A stretch of 64,000 nt of DNA, taken from the NCBI GenBank assembly GCA_030522415.1, contig CM060113.1, positions 6,055,967 to 6,119,966 on the forward strand, in the 5' to 3' direction. The notes beneath the pieces were generated by a model, which did not search any database, had not been told where the DNA came from, and saw only the letters and a list, made by a program, of their open reading frames with translations. This document shows positions 24,219 through 36,612 of the stretch, piece after piece. This DNA is from Channallabes apus (Eukaryota > Chordata > Actinopteri > Siluriformes > Clariidae). Position numbers and translations under genes: made by a program. Within the stretch, counting starts at the first letter, position 1; every line of letters begins with the position of its first letter.

Positions 24219-24579
24219 TCATTCATTCATTCATTTTCTATACCGCTTAATCCTGTGTTCAGGGTCGCGGGGGACCTGGAGCCTATCCCAGGAGACTTTG
24301 GGCACTAGGCGGGGTACACCCTGGACAGGGTGCCAATCCATCGCAGGGCACACACACATACACACACTCACAAACCCAATCACACACTACGGGCAATTTG
24401 GGAATGCCAATTAGCCTAGCCTGCATATCTTTGGACTGTGGGAGGAAACCGGAGTACCCAGAGGAAACCCACCAAGCACGGGGAGAACATGCAAACTCCA
24501 TGCACACAGAGACGGGAATCGAACCCAGACCCTGGAGGTGCAAGGCGACAGTGCTAACCACTACACCACTGCGCCGCCC
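24219..24579 (-). mobile_element. Full-length tRNA-derived SINE (family A) with 12-bp target-site duplication
   Basis: On the minus strand the element starts ggcggcgcagtggtgtagtg, has a pol III A-box-like tggtgtagtgg and a B box ggttcgattcc, a long tRNA-unrelated body (gtttcctcccacagtccaaa; ccctgtccagggtgtacccc) and a (GAAT)n tail. It is flanked by TATACTGGATAT at 24207-24218 and 24580-24591. It is the best reference copy in the window. Confidence 0.92.
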
Positions 24580-24749
24580 TATACTGGATATATTGTACAG
24601 AAATATATACAGAAAGAGCGAGTCAGCAAAAAACGTATACACATACTTAAATACATATTAAATACATATTAGCATCATATATATCAATATATAACTTATA
24701 GCAAATTTTGTATTAAAACGTTCTTCTTGAAGTGTGTATACACACACAC

Positions 24750-24985
24750 TGTATTCACTTATTATCTATAGTGCTTATCAGGGTCGCTGCTTAGCAGTCT
24801 AGGTGCCACATGCACATACATTACTATTCACACACACACTTATACATACACTCATTCGCAAACTATGGGCAATTTACTAATTCCAATTACTCTACTCTGC
24901 ATGTCTTTGGACGGTGGGAGGAAACCAGAGTAACCAGAGGAAACCCACAAAGCACAAGGAAAACACGCAAACCCTACGCACGCAT
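24750..24985 (-). mobile_element. SINE family A, degraded
   Basis: Words in order: gcttatcagggtcgc, a CA-rich patch, aactatgggcaatttac, catgtctttggacggtggga, ggaaacccacaaagcac. It lies 170 bp from a full-length copy in the same orientation but is much older. Confidence 0.65.
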
Positions 24986-26002
24986 ACCAGAGGAGACCCA
25001 CAGGCCTGAAGATACACACAAAAACACACCTCCATCCTAAGCTTTAGGTTTACTCCTAGTATTACGAAAGTCTCAACGCCTGCAGACGCACATATTGCCT
25101 GACAGCATTATGTATTAGCAGTGAGGTATTAGATGTGACTAGAGGATAATGTCTGTAACTCAACCAAACGACTTGCCTGGGCACGTGAGGAGCTTCCAGT
25201 TGGAGACACTGCTCACAGCTAAGGAATGCCATGCAGAATTCCCCTGAGTCGGGATCCAGCATGTTTCTGTAAAGTGCCTCATTCCAAACCACCTACATGT
25301 TGCTTTTAGAAATTAAATAAATATCGTTCAGCACCATTAATGTTTAGACAGAACACATTTCTTTTTGTGTTTATTATGTTCACCATGCAGTCTATGGTGT
25401 TCTCCGGTGGTTAATGGATGAGGAGAACACCATAGGAACCGAGAGGAGAAACACATTGTTCTCACTTTCTTCTGGATGTGCATTTAACTACCACAATGTA
25501 CTATCTTACTTTCTTTCTTTTTTTTTTAGTCTTCTAAAAGTGCCACAGGTTTTTTTTTTTTAACAACCACATTAGTCTAAAAACCTTTTATTTGTTCATG
25601 CTCTTCCTGACACACCCAGCATTGTATTACACATTCCATAATTTTGGCTTTATCAATGGCCTCCAATATTTTAGACAATGATTAATTCAATAACAATTCC
25701 TTTTTCGTTTATACAGGCTTTAATCGATTGACTCACTCCTTATAGTCTTTTTCATATTGAAAAAGCTTCATACAGCTGATAAAAGTCACAGAAACGTGGG
25801 TGTACAGTAAAAGGTCCTCCAGGATATTTTGAAACTAAATTAAATACAGTACAAGCTAAAAACCAAATGAACTCTGAAGCTTCTCTGGCAATAAACAGGT
25901 TCTTATAGCAGCATGGTCATGTTTTTCTGCTGTAATCAAAAGTAATAAAAATAATCTGTGGCTCTCGTTCAGCACATACTATTCTAATTGGGAATCTGGC
26001 AG

Positions 26003-26105
26003 GATGGCATGGTGGTGCAACTGGTAGTGCTGGCAATTTAAGCTTGGGTTACTGTCACATGGTCTCTCCATGTCTGCCTGGGTTTCTTCCAGGTTGGGGT
26101 CCAGC
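26003..26105 (+). mobile_element. SINE-like head fragment, diverged
   Basis: ggatggcatggtggtgcaac then tggtagtgctggcaatttaa and gtctgcctgggtttcttcca resemble the head and first body block of family A, with no 3' part. Confidence 0.5.
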
Positions 26106-27004
26106 CGTTGGGACAGTTAGGCAAAAAGCATACAGTGTTAATCATATATGTGTTAGTGTGACACAAATAACAACAGATGCTTTAAACTGAACTGCTGAAA
26201 ACCTGTAACTTAAATAGTTGTGCTAAAAAGCAGGTGTGAGAGATTTGACTTATTGGGGTTGATGGGTAGTATAGATCTCAACCTTGACAAATTGTCTTAA
26301 AACTACCCCGTCTATCCCAGCATTCTCAGTATTAAAATGTATTTAATTTACATATTTGTTTAAAATATATTTGTAAAGCATACTTTTTGTAGAACTAAAA
26401 GGTCTAATGTAACTGCTCTGCAAAACAAAACAACTGGCCCCTGCTTTTGAAATGGATTACGGAAAAACCCTAAGTACATCTTCAGCCTCAGAGGACTTGC
26501 TGTCAAATCCGGTAATCTCATACAGTCTAATGAGCTGCAGAGCATCAGAAATCCTTCGATCCAGTTCATCCAGTTGCTTTAATCTTGTTTCATATCTCTT
26601 TAAAACCCAGTATCAAGTAATATCATGCTCAGCTTACTTGCCATCAGAAATGCCTAGATTCTATTAAACCTTTGATCAAGGAAGCAAAACTTGACCTTCC
26701 TAATTAAATGCCACTTTCCAACCTTTGTGGCAGCTCAAAGGATGCTATTGTCCAGCAGATAAGCTCATACAGCTTATACGCATGAACAGAAATCATACAC
26801 TAAATACAACAATTCTCCTGTGGGTCACATCTCCTGTGCATCTTACTCCTCATGCTTGGTTTACCATTACTTCATTGTAAAAACATTAAGAAAATCAAGG
26901 AGTTGTCAATATGGTATCCCACAAGGCTCTGTATTTGGTCCATCCCTGCTTTCTTTGGTGCAATCATTCCCTCATATACTTTCAGCTGTCATCATGCCCA
27001 GGTC

Positions 27005-27065
27005 TCCTGTGAAAGACTTCAGGTCCCCGTGATCCAGTACACAGGATAAGCAGTAAAGAAGATGA
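27005..27065 (+). mobile_element. SINE family A tail fragment
   Basis: caggtccccgtgatccagta, then cacaggataagcagtaaaga and agatgaac match the family A 3' end only. Confidence 0.6.
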
Positions 27066-27168
27066 ACTAACAAACTTTAATCAATCTGTTTATAGAACCA
27101 AAGATCATATATGTATAGATTAGTATCACAATAAATATTGTTTAAAGATTATTGATTATTATTTGGCA

Positions 27169-27290
27169 GCGACATGGTGGTGTATTGGTTAGCACTGTTG
27201 CCTTGCACCCCCAGGGTCCGGGTTCGATTCCTGCCTGGCCTTGACATCCTTGACTAGTTATCCTTGAAGATGAACGAATGAATCAGAACA
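27169..27290 (+). mobile_element. SINE family A, internally deleted relic
   Basis: gcgacatggtggtgtattgg, exact B box ggttcgattcc, then a jump to gaagatgaacgaatgaat. Shape resembles the 12911 copy. Confidence 0.75.
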
Positions 27291-28159
27291 AATCAAAATG
27301 TATCAAGTAGCTATGAAAGTGTCGAATTATGACAGTACTAGAAGTTTAAAGGGTTAAGAAGTGATTCTGTCCTTCCCTGACCTCAAAATATACTGTAATA
27401 AATTGCTGGCTGGATTTCCCAGCATGCCTATCAATGGGTCCTAGTTGTCTTAAATTAAGCTGGTGAACCATAAAGTTTGACCTTATTATCTTTGTTTTAT
27501 CTCACTGTTTTGGCTGCCAGTTAAATTATATCTGCTGACCTGAAATTGCAAAGTAATTGGCAAAGTGCCTATTCGAGTTCATGAATCTCATACTGGTTCA
27601 AACTGGTTTATTTTGGTCACTGTTGTGAAAGCAGATCTTCCTGCTAAGCATCTGGCATCATCTTATAGTTCTGCTTGCATAAATCATGCACCAATGGTTT
27701 ACTTTCCAGTAGGGACCAACTCTTAAAATGTACTGTGAGAGTAAGCTTGTTCCAAACCCATTATTGGAATGGATCTTTAACTTAGAACTAAAATCCAATT
27801 TCTCTACACACACTTTTGGTTGGTTCCATGTAATTGTGTAGTTGATGTGGGTGTTCATGAATGGAGGTGTAGAGTTGAAGATGTAGGGTGTCATTGTTGC
27901 ACAGAACCCTCAAACCCCTAATGCTTTCTGGATTTCTATGTTCACTTGTGATAGATTTGTTTTCCTCCAGTGCCAAACCGCTGTATTTGGTCTCTTCAGA
28001 CCCATTTTTTTTTTTGGACCTACCACATAGAGCTGCGAGAAGTTATTCTGCGCAATTCGCTTTTTTATGCCATGTTCAGTGAATATACTGAGATGGAAAA
28101 TAAATGTAGAACGTCAGTGGGTTGGAAGCTCCCACCAAAGCAGCCTGTCTTTGTGAAGA

Positions 28160-28480
28160 AATGTACAGTGGCTTGCATAAATATTCACCCCCGTTTAAAC
28201 TTTTCCACATTCTGTAGTATTATAACTTAAAACTGAAATGCCTTTAATTGAGAATGTATGTCATGGCTTTTCTGCTTCTCTGACTAATCTGCTCTTAACC
28301 TGGTCACTGAAATTTTTTGGACAGACTTTTTAAGGCAGAGCCGAGGTTGTGTCATGTTCTGTCCATTTTTAAAAAATAAATGGATATAATGGTTCTCTGT
28401 GGGATGTTCAAAGTTTGGGATGATTCTATAGCCAAACCCTGATTGATACTTTTCCAGAACTTATTTAGCTTTTTGGTCTT
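28160..28480. mobile_element. Tc1-like fragments (end plus antisense transposase leader)
   Basis: acagtggcttgcataaatat then tcacccccgtt (28165-28195) is a Tc1-like end. From about 28330 the plus strand reads the complement of the start of a Tc1 transposase region (tccatttt...ggatataatggttctctgtg then ggatgttcaaagtttggga). The two pieces are joined without the normal intervening sequence. Confidence 0.55.
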
Positions 28481-29020
28481 CCATGCATAAAAGCATGAAC
28501 ATACACGTCAAGAGCTTGACCCTGGCACCTAATAGGCTAAATTGAAAAATGTAAGAAAAAACAAATCTCATAGGATCTGGAAGGCGAAACAGTCTTAAGT
28601 TTTCATAAAAATGGGACGGGATAAAAAAAACCATCAAGTGAACGCCAGTTCTTAAGGACAATGGAGAATGGGTTGACTTGTTCATGCAATGACTACGCTT
28701 TATAACCATGGTGAGCTGAAAAGCATTGCAGCATGCACAAGGCTTGAGGCAAATGGTTACAAAAGCCTACGGTCACTTTGGGTTGACACGAAGAGTCTAC
28801 AGTAGGTACAGTACATGCTTGTCCTAAAACAGGACAGTACTGAACAGGGAAAGTTGGAAAAAGGTGTCATTCTTGCTCTGTTCAACTGAGAGTGAAGAAA
28901 ACATTCAAAGATCCCATATTATACTATTTCTTCAACAAGTGTGCTTGTTAATGCTCTAGATGAAATGCCACTCAGATATTGCATTTTGTTATACCTCAAA
29001 CTCTATTTATTTTACTCCTC

Positions 29021-29645
29021 CACCAAATACGCCATTTCAGTGTCTATGTAAATGAGGCGTACCTCGACAGGGAATAACAGAGCAGAGCAACAATCCAGGG
29101 GAGGGTATCTCCTCATGTGAGGTCACAATAGTGGAAAAATCCAATCAGATTGTTTTATGTTGTTCCTTCCCCAAATGTGCCATTTCAGTGTCTATATATA
29201 TGAGCTGGCGGCGCGGTGGTGTAGTGGTTAGCACTGTCGCCTTGCACCTCCAGGGTCCGGGTTCTATTCCCTCGATTCCTGTCTCTGTGTGCATGGAGTT
29301 TGCATGTTCTCCCCGTGCTTGGTGGGTTTCCTCCCACAGTCCAAAGATATGCAGGTTAGGCTAATTGGCATTCCCAAATTGACCATAGTGTGTGTGTGTG
29401 TGTGTGTGTGTGTGCTCTGCGATGGATTGGCACGCTGTCCAGGGTGTACCCTGCCTCGTGCCCAGAGTTTCCTGGCATAGGCTCCAGGTCCCCGCGACCC
29501 TAAATACAGGATAAAGCGGTATAGAAGATGAATGAATGAATGTATATGAGCCCTATCTTGACAGGGATTAGTAGAGCTGAGCAACAAGCTGGGGGGGGGG
29601 CAGGTATCTTCTCATGTGAGGTCACAATAGGGGAAAAATCCTTTT
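29021..29645. repeat. Tandem ~120-bp duplication, second arm split by a SINE
   Basis: Arm 1 is 29021-29144. Arm 2 is 29170-29205 plus 29552-29645. Shared words are gccatttcagtgtctat, cgacaggga / tgacagggat, and tcatgtgaggtcacaatag then ggaaaaatcc. Confidence 0.75.
29206..29542 (+). mobile_element. Full-length SINE (family A) with 9-bp target-site duplication
   Basis: Head ggcggcgcggtggtgtagtg, B box region ggttctattcc (one change from ggttcgattcc), internal (GT)n at 29390-29413, tail (GAAT)n. Flanked by TATATGAGC at 29197-29205 and 29543-29551. It split one arm of a local tandem duplication. Confidence 0.92.
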
Positions 29646-31519
29646 TAGTTGTTTAAGCTCCATTTTCCAAAAATGGAAAAAGGACTAAAAGAATCGAATA
29701 CAAAAGTGACTAAAATTTACTTTTAATTTAATATGTTGCTTTTAACATTTAGTGGAGAAAAACAGGGCTAGCAAATTAATAAAAAACAGAAACTCTTGAC
29801 TGTCGGAAGTGATGAGTTGCAACTTCCAACATCTTCATAAAGTCAGCCTTTCGTCTCACTCTCATCCTCTTTTCAGTTCCTGCTTATTGTATAGAGGCTC
29901 AGACTGGCGGTATTAATAGCCTTAACTGCGTCAAGGGGCTTTCAGAGGAATTCGTAGGCCTTGTGTGTTTCTGAAAAGTAACTGTTTTGCATAACATTGC
30001 TGTAATTTTTATTCTTTTTCTCCCTCAAACCTGTTGCTTCAGATTTCTGCCTCTGACTTTTGCTTCATATGGTTTATATTTTTCAAGTTGTTAATGAGTG
30101 AATCATTTGAAGCCGATACGAACACAAACACTGGTTTCTTCACGAACTGGTATAGGAGGGATGATTGCATCCTACCACACGCCACAAACATACACTCACC
30201 CAAGTGTGAAGCATTCTTCCTGACACCCACTAACAAGGCCAGACACCAAAACCTCAAACTCTTATTACTGTAGTGAACAAACATTTCTCTCTGTGCATTT
30301 ACTGAGTTTGATGTTTGTCTTGGTCTGATTCCTGCCCAGCATCTAAAATGTTGTTCTGTAGCCCTAGTGTGTGTCACCCGGTGTGTGAGTTCCGCTGCTC
30401 AGGAATACCGCCCCCCAGTTTGATAAATATAGCCTGGCCCCGCCTCATTATCATGGCTGGCGTGGTATGAGCAATCCGTCAGCCACTAAATATACTGTTA
30501 GAATAAATACTCCGGGGTGCAATGTGAGGCCAGTAGCCGTCTGTGAAAACCTGAGCTCCGACCCACTGGAAATAAAAAAAACAACAGTGTGGTGAGTTGT
30601 TTTGCGTAAGAGTGGAGTGACGGCAAGATAAATCCAGCACGTGTCTGAGAATCTGAGTTCTGGCAAGTTTGTGGTGTCCAGTCATGGCTCTCGGTGGGAG
30701 CACGGGAGGAAGGAAAGTCGGAAAGACGAAATGATGATTACAATAACCACAGGAAGTAGCAGCAGGGGTGACGATGCAAGGTCAACGTGACGGAAGGAGG
30801 AAGACAGGAGTCACATTCAGACGCTACACAAATAGCACAAATCCTTTTTCTTTATTTTTGCTGTTACTGATAAATCCAGTGTTTCTTTCTGAAAAAAAAA
30901 ACTTTATACTGAAAACTGAATTAATAATAATTATGTCTAATGGAAGTCAATAAATGTTGAAAATATGTAATATCACTTACAAAACAAAATCAAAACTCTA
31001 CACTGCAATAATGATGATCTAAGAATGATACAGATGTTAAAACGAAAGCCGGTCAGTTATACATTCCCTGGGGTTTTGTGGTAATCATGAGGAAACAAAC
31101 GGAAACTGGGGCATTTCTGTGTTTATGTCTGCACCATGACGCATTAACTCAAATTCTACACTATGAAAAATAGTTGTTTCAACAACAGAAGTTGTTGGTA
31201 TGTTTAAAAGGATCAAATAAATTTGTACAGTACAACTATGTGTACTTACAATTTTTACTATTTGAAAATGTAAGATTTAAATTAGGAAACCATTCGACAA
31301 AAATGCACGCTTCACCTAAAAAAAAAAAAAAAAAACATTGACACCACAACACCCTTCGTCACAAGAAAATTGAGTTTTCTGTGTTTTTCATCAATAACTG
31401 AAAGCTTGACTTTTTATTCATAGTAACGCTAGATGTACACAGTTGTATCATAAAATATATGGATAAAAAATTATTAAATGTTTTTTGAGAAATTAAGGTT
31501 TAGTTATTTTCTATAACAT
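29646..31519. other. Non-coding, no gene recognised
   Basis: Short frames on both strands show no family motif. Confidence 0.5.
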
Positions 31520-31559
31520 TAATCTAGTTCAGGGTTATGAGGGGCCTGGAGCCTATCCC

Positions 31560-31960
31560 ATACCCCTATTCCACCAAAGTGAACCAGGAGCTAGTTCATG
31601 GCTGGTGCTGATTCAGAACCGGTTCAATAGCAAACCTTTTTCCTTAGAGAGTCATTACGTCAATGTATACGTCCATGTACATCTCTCCTTTCCAGGCAAT
31701 ATTAGCAGCTTTGCGTGCACTTCTCCTTGCTTCATCAGTAGTATAAAGTATTTGAGCTGCCCATTGTATATTAAGTCCCTTTTTAAAAGATGGTGGTCAC
31801 AAATGTTTAGATGGTCATGGTAATACCGCCCCCCTTCCATCCCCTGACGTAAACAGTTCTTTGTTTTGACCCAGCAAAGTATCGGTGCCGCCATGGAACC
31901 TAGTTTTCCTGTCTGAGTGCCGGTGCTTTCTGAAAACAAAGAACTGGTTAGAAATTGGGC
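31560..31960. mobile_element. Non-autonomous DNA element inserted in a SINE
   Basis: Starts tacccctattccaccaaagt then gaaccaggagctagttc and carries cagaaccggttc and aacaaagaactggtta motifs, a layout seen in common fish MITE-like hAT elements with TACCCCTTTTCCACC ends. The right terminus is not clear. No frame. Confidence 0.55.
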
Positions 31961-32088
31961 ATGCAGGGCACTAGGCAGGGTACCCCCTGGATGAATGCCA
32001 ATCCATTGTAGGTCACAAGCTCACACACACTACAGACAATTTGGGAACACCAATTGGCTAAGTAATCTTAGAACTGTGGGAGGAAACT

Positions 32089-32290
32089 CTACATTTAATG
32101 CATTTGCCATTTACTGTAGTTCATTCTCCAGAGCGACTTACATTTCATCTTATTATACATCTAAGCAGTTGAGTGTTAAGGGCCTTGCTCAAGGGCCCAA
32201 CAGTAGAAACCCAAAGCCCAACCTTGAACCTGGAACCTTCTGTTCAGTAGGCCAACACCTTAACCACTGAGCTACTCTCACAGTCCCGAT
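32089..32290 (-). mobile_element. SINE family B (second tRNA-derived family)
   Basis: The plus strand reads gcatttgccatttactg, agagcgacttacatttcatc, gagtgttaagggccttgctc and aagggcccaacag, then aacaccttaaccactgagct. Read on the minus strand the last block is a tRNA-like head (agctcagtggttaagg). It interrupts an older family A copy. Confidence 0.75.
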
Positions 32291-33124
32291 GTGGGAATCG
32301 AACATTTCGAGCTGGAGGTGCGAGGCCACAGTGCAATCCAGGTTTAGATATTATTACATCATCAACTTTCCATTGGTGGGTTTGAGAGCAACAAGTTATT
32401 GAATGAGAGCGTTGTTAAACCGAGCTGATTTTCAAGCAGCACAAATGAGTGTTTCAGAAGGCCAGGCTGACCAGGATGTGACTCCACTGATGTTTTATCT
32501 CTTTCTTTGAATCGAACTATACAGTAATTCTATTAATGGTATTTCAAGATTTCTAGCTATTAACCTCTGGAACACCCACAGATTGACCAACAATCCAACC
32601 TCTTTCTCTTCTCGAAATGCCTGAAGAAAAAAAGTCCAATTTTTAAAAATTTAACAAATAGCATTAATGATAACGGCCTAGATTTTAGTGTGTACATATA
32701 AAAATTTGCTGTCTAATTATTTCATGTGTGCATGTCTGTGTATAGTTTGGGTTGAACATTTGATGAACTATAATACGAGTCTTAAATAACTCAATGGGAA
32801 AGCTTTACATTTAATTTCATCACTTGTTGCCGCTCCCATTAGACTTTCATTATTACACTCTTTTGGGGAAACTAGTTTGTTTCTTTCAGGTTGACGTTAC
32901 AGCATCAACCCTGCTGATACTTCCTGTTGTCATTGACCTTACAGCATCATTTCATCTTTCCTCATTTCTCAGTTCAGGAGAACATGTCGAAATTTCTGTC
33001 CGCGGTTCCGCAGTGGCCGGAGATTGGGTTGTAATTCTGTAAAAGTGATCATCAGTATCAAATAAGTCTATAAATAAGGTTGAAGTCAAAGTGTACTGTA
33101 TGTTATTGTCATTATGAACAGTGT

Positions 33125-33590
33125 ATTTACATGTACAGTATTCATACCCCTTGGGCTTTTTTATATTTGGTCATGTTACAACCACAAACATAAATGTATG
33201 TTATTGGAAGTTTATGTGATAGAGCAACTCAAAGTGGCACATGATTGTGAGGAACTGAGAGGAAAATACTAAATGTTTATTTTTTTCTATGTATGGCACA
33301 ACTGCAAACCTACCAAGACATGGACGTTCACCTAAACTGACAGGCCAGGCAAGGAGAGCATTAAGAGGCGCATGGTAACTCTGGAGGAGCTGCAGAGATC
33401 CACAGCTCAGGTGGGAGAATCTGTCCACAGGACAACTTTTAGTCGTGGACTCCACAAAGCTGGTCTTTATGGAAGAGTAGCAAGAAGAAAGCCATAAGAA
33501 GTCCCAGTTGCAGTTTGCGACAAGCCATGTGGAACTGATGGGTGACCAGTGCTCTGTGAGATGTTTTTTCCCAAGTATAATGCATGATGT
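33125..33590 (+). mobile_element. Tc1-like transposon relic with transposase fragment
   Basis: The left part (tattcatacccctt...tggtcatgttacaaccacaaac) is a Tc1-like end. It is joined by internal deletion near 33285 to a transposase segment: ctaccaagacatgg, aaactgacaggcc, ctggaggagctgcag and ccacaggacaac words, ending near gacaagccatgtgg. No right terminus is seen; the 8-bp duplication of the hAT element starts at 33624. The coding segment is frame-disrupted. Confidence 0.75.
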
Positions 33591-33631
33591 ATAATGATTC
33601 AAAATGAGGTGGTCAGCCGTTTAGTGCTGTG

Positions 33632-34808
33632 CAGAGGTGCAAAGAGTAATAAAATTTTGTACTCAAGTACAAGTACTGTTACTTCAGTGAAATTTTACTT
33701 AAGTACAAGTAAAGTTACCATTATAAAAATCTACTCAAGTAAAAGTAAAAAGTGGCTCATTAAAAAATTTACTCAGAGTAAAACTTACCGAGTTACTTTT
33801 TTATTTTTTTAACAGCGGGGGTGGGATGAGGCATTCTAGCGTAGTTCAAAAAAGATGAGCAGATATAAATCTCAAACTAGTTGTTTTTAACTGAAGGAAC
33901 ACCTTTGCATAATAAAGCTGTTGTCTTTCTTGTGCTTGAAAATCAAAGTGGTCACTTAAATATGGTGTTACGTCCCAGTCTAGGGTCATACAGCAAAAGA
34001 ATGGTTCAGGGTTCTATTTTAAACTGTATGGAAATGGTGGTATATGGCAGAAAGAACTAGATCCAATCATTAACTGATCAAATAATGAGGTTTGTACACA
34101 CACACACACACACACACACACCAGGAGGAGGATCAGATTCAGGATGGACCCAGGCCAAAATAATAAACAAAATGCTATTTATATTAGTAGCTAGATTACC
34201 TGCAAAAAAAAAAAAAAAAACACAAACAAAAATACAGGTACCTTCCCGGACTCCCTAAACCAAAAACAATGAAATTATCTACAAATATATACAAAGACCA
34301 ACCAAACCAAAGGGACAAAGCAATAATCAAAGTCAATTGGAGGCAAAAAGTCAAAACCAGAATACACAACCAAATGTCAAAACGCCAAAATCACAATCTC
34401 TTTCATCTTTCCCGCGTCTCTCTCCGGTTTATATATGGTCGCGCTAGTCGATGACGTCACTCAGGGCGGAAGCGACCGTGTGGAAGGTCAGGAAGATGCC
34501 GATGTCAGAAAACCTGGAGTGGAGTCTGGAGCGGCGCGCGACCAGGACATGATACACACACGCGGCGCAACGGAGCATTTATACAAAGCATAATATTTTT
34601 TTATTGTTTTAGCATTTTCATTCATTTATTTTTTACTCAGTAGCGAATATGATTTAAAATGTAGCGAATTACAATACTTCAAACAAAACGTACTTAAGTA
34701 AAAGTAAAATTACAGATTTTTAAAACTACTTTAAAAAGTAGAAATACACAAAAAAGCTACTCGATTACAGTAACGCGAGTAAATGTAATTCGTTACTTTC
34801 CACCTCTG
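33632..34808. mobile_element. hAT-type non-autonomous element with perfect 8-bp target-site duplication
   Basis: The ends are inverted repeats: cagaggtgcaaagagtaa on the left and ttactttccacctctg on the right. They are flanked by identical GTGCTGTG at 33624-33631 and 34809-34816, the 8-bp duplication expected of hAT transposons. Both ends share the 'acttaagtaaaagta' sub-terminal motif common in fish elements of this kind. No transposase frame is visible. The interior holds a (CA)n run (34098-34121) and a different, CpG-richer block (see findings). Confidence 0.85.
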
Positions 34809-34816
34809 GTGCTGTG

Positions 34817-34985
34817 ATACACACTTAGGAAATGTGTTCAAATGAATATTTAAAGGATACTGTATAGTTGGTACTGTAAAGTGATAACGTGCTGAGAAAG
34901 CTGTCTGAGGATATCACAGGGAGTGAGTAAGCACGGAAATTAACAAAGTATGTGGAAAGGAAGTGTGGCTATATATGAGTGCGTT

Positions 34986-35031
<46 letters not shown>

Positions 35032-36612
35032 GTTCATTTGATATTCCAACACCACTCACTTCAAAGAGCTGATGTCATCTCCGTGTAACAGAATGCGCTC
35101 TTACCGACATCGTACGATTACTCACAGTTGCATCACCACTCTAGGTGACCTGCTTGATCTCTAAACTATGGTATGCTCTGAAAGTCTGAAAGGAGTTTGT
35201 CTTGTATCACGCACGTGTGAGCTGTGTGCCATTTCGAGAACAATGGTGATGAACTCCCCGGATAACTTCTGTTTGCGCAGCGCTTCATATCGTGCCCTCC
35301 GCAGCTTTCTTTCCTGCTGCTTCTGGTGGTGGTGGTGGTAGTTGTGGTCATCATTCAGATGCCACCCACTCCACATTTGCAGGCCACTGATAGGGACGAT
35401 ACATCAAAGTGAAGGACTGGACAGTTGTAAAAAACAAAAAAAAAACACAACTGCTTATTTTTTCAGGAGACAGGGGACGATAGCAAACAGAAAGGCCTCT
35501 GTAAGAGTTTCCAGAGTCATCGCCTCCCTTGATAAGAATTTTTGTTTCAGTAAACATTGTGCATTTCTAAGAATAGCTGATGTTGAAACTGAAACATGTC
35601 ACTGTCACTGTAACTAATTAGTTTTTCTTTCCAAGTGTGATGGCGGTTGGATTAAGGGGAGGGGTGAACAAATCTCGACAGGCATCTGATTAGATCACGT
35701 TTGGCTGACTTGTAGCAGAACTGAACCACACCAGAACAGACATTGTGATATTGTTGGCAACTGTAAAAATAAACAAACAAACAAACAAATAATTAAATAG
35801 ATAAAACAGCTCTTTTATACTGTCAAATCAAAGTGATCTACACCAGGATGATGTAATGCAGCCTGACATAAAGTGATTTATGTTTATTATTGAACTTTAC
35901 ATCATGCTTTTATCTGTGTATAGTTACATTTAATGTTTTGGACCATCCACGACTTCTCTTATCACTTATCACTATAGCACTTATTGCAGCTATAATTATA
36001 TCATATTTTAAATATAAAGAGAATCCTTTCATAAACATTTAAGAAAATAAAATAGAACTATACTGATGGGAAAACAGACAGTATAGGCCTCTACAGTAGT
36101 AGTACACGAGGCCTCTTCCGAACGGTTGAGATGTCGCTTCATAGTAAAGGTAACAGCATATTTATAAAAACATTAAGCAAACATACAAACAAATGTTAAG
36201 AAAAAGTTACATGAAAGTTACAAGTTACACAAAGAGTCATTTAGTTTGTCACACATGTCACAGTATAATATAGTGACTCAAAATGGGCTCGACTTAAAAG
36301 TATAGCAGAAAGTTAAAGGGTTAACAATTCAATTTTTTTTTACTTTTTGTAATAACAAAGAAGATAGATAAATATAAATATATAAGTTTATATTAATATA
36401 AATAAATATACATATTATATAAATATATATAATAAATATAAATATTACATATTTATTTGGTAATCATAAATATATATATATAAATAAACCTATTATGGTG
36501 TATATTCAGCATCATATTCATGTCATTGAGCTTTATTAAAATTTTAAGTAGATTCAAGTAGACATTTTAATATTATTTAAACATGTTTTAAATCAAGTAT
36601 GCTTGTACAGAA
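34817..36612. other. Mostly non-coding; one weak exon candidate
   Basis: A possible minus-strand terminal exon at 35161-35386 is described in the findings. 36350-36490 is TA-rich low-complexity sequence. Confidence 0.4.
34986..35027. repeat. (GA)n microsatellite
   Basis: About 20 GA units. Confidence 0.93.

Larger units (their letters stand above)
24990..28159. other. Non-coding with SINE fragments and one perfect hairpin
   Basis: No gene recognised. A 14-bp perfect stem lies at 25392-25435. SINE pieces are at 26003, 27005 and 27169. Confidence 0.5.
31520..32340 (-). mobile_element. SINE family A interrupted by two other elements
   Basis: Its tail side (ggggcctggagcctatccca, to about 31560) is separated from its body (ggcagggtaccccctggatg ... 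aactgtgggaggaaact, about 31970-32088) by a DNA element. The body is separated from its head (ggaatcgaacatttcgagct ... ccacagtgcaat, about 32292-32340) by a family B SINE. Confidence 0.75.

Noticed and set aside
24219..24579. Short direct repeats as a possible CRISPR-like array around SINE tails (cattcattcatt)
   Set aside because: These are (GAAT)n SINE tails and simple repeats in a vertebrate genome, with no spacer pattern.
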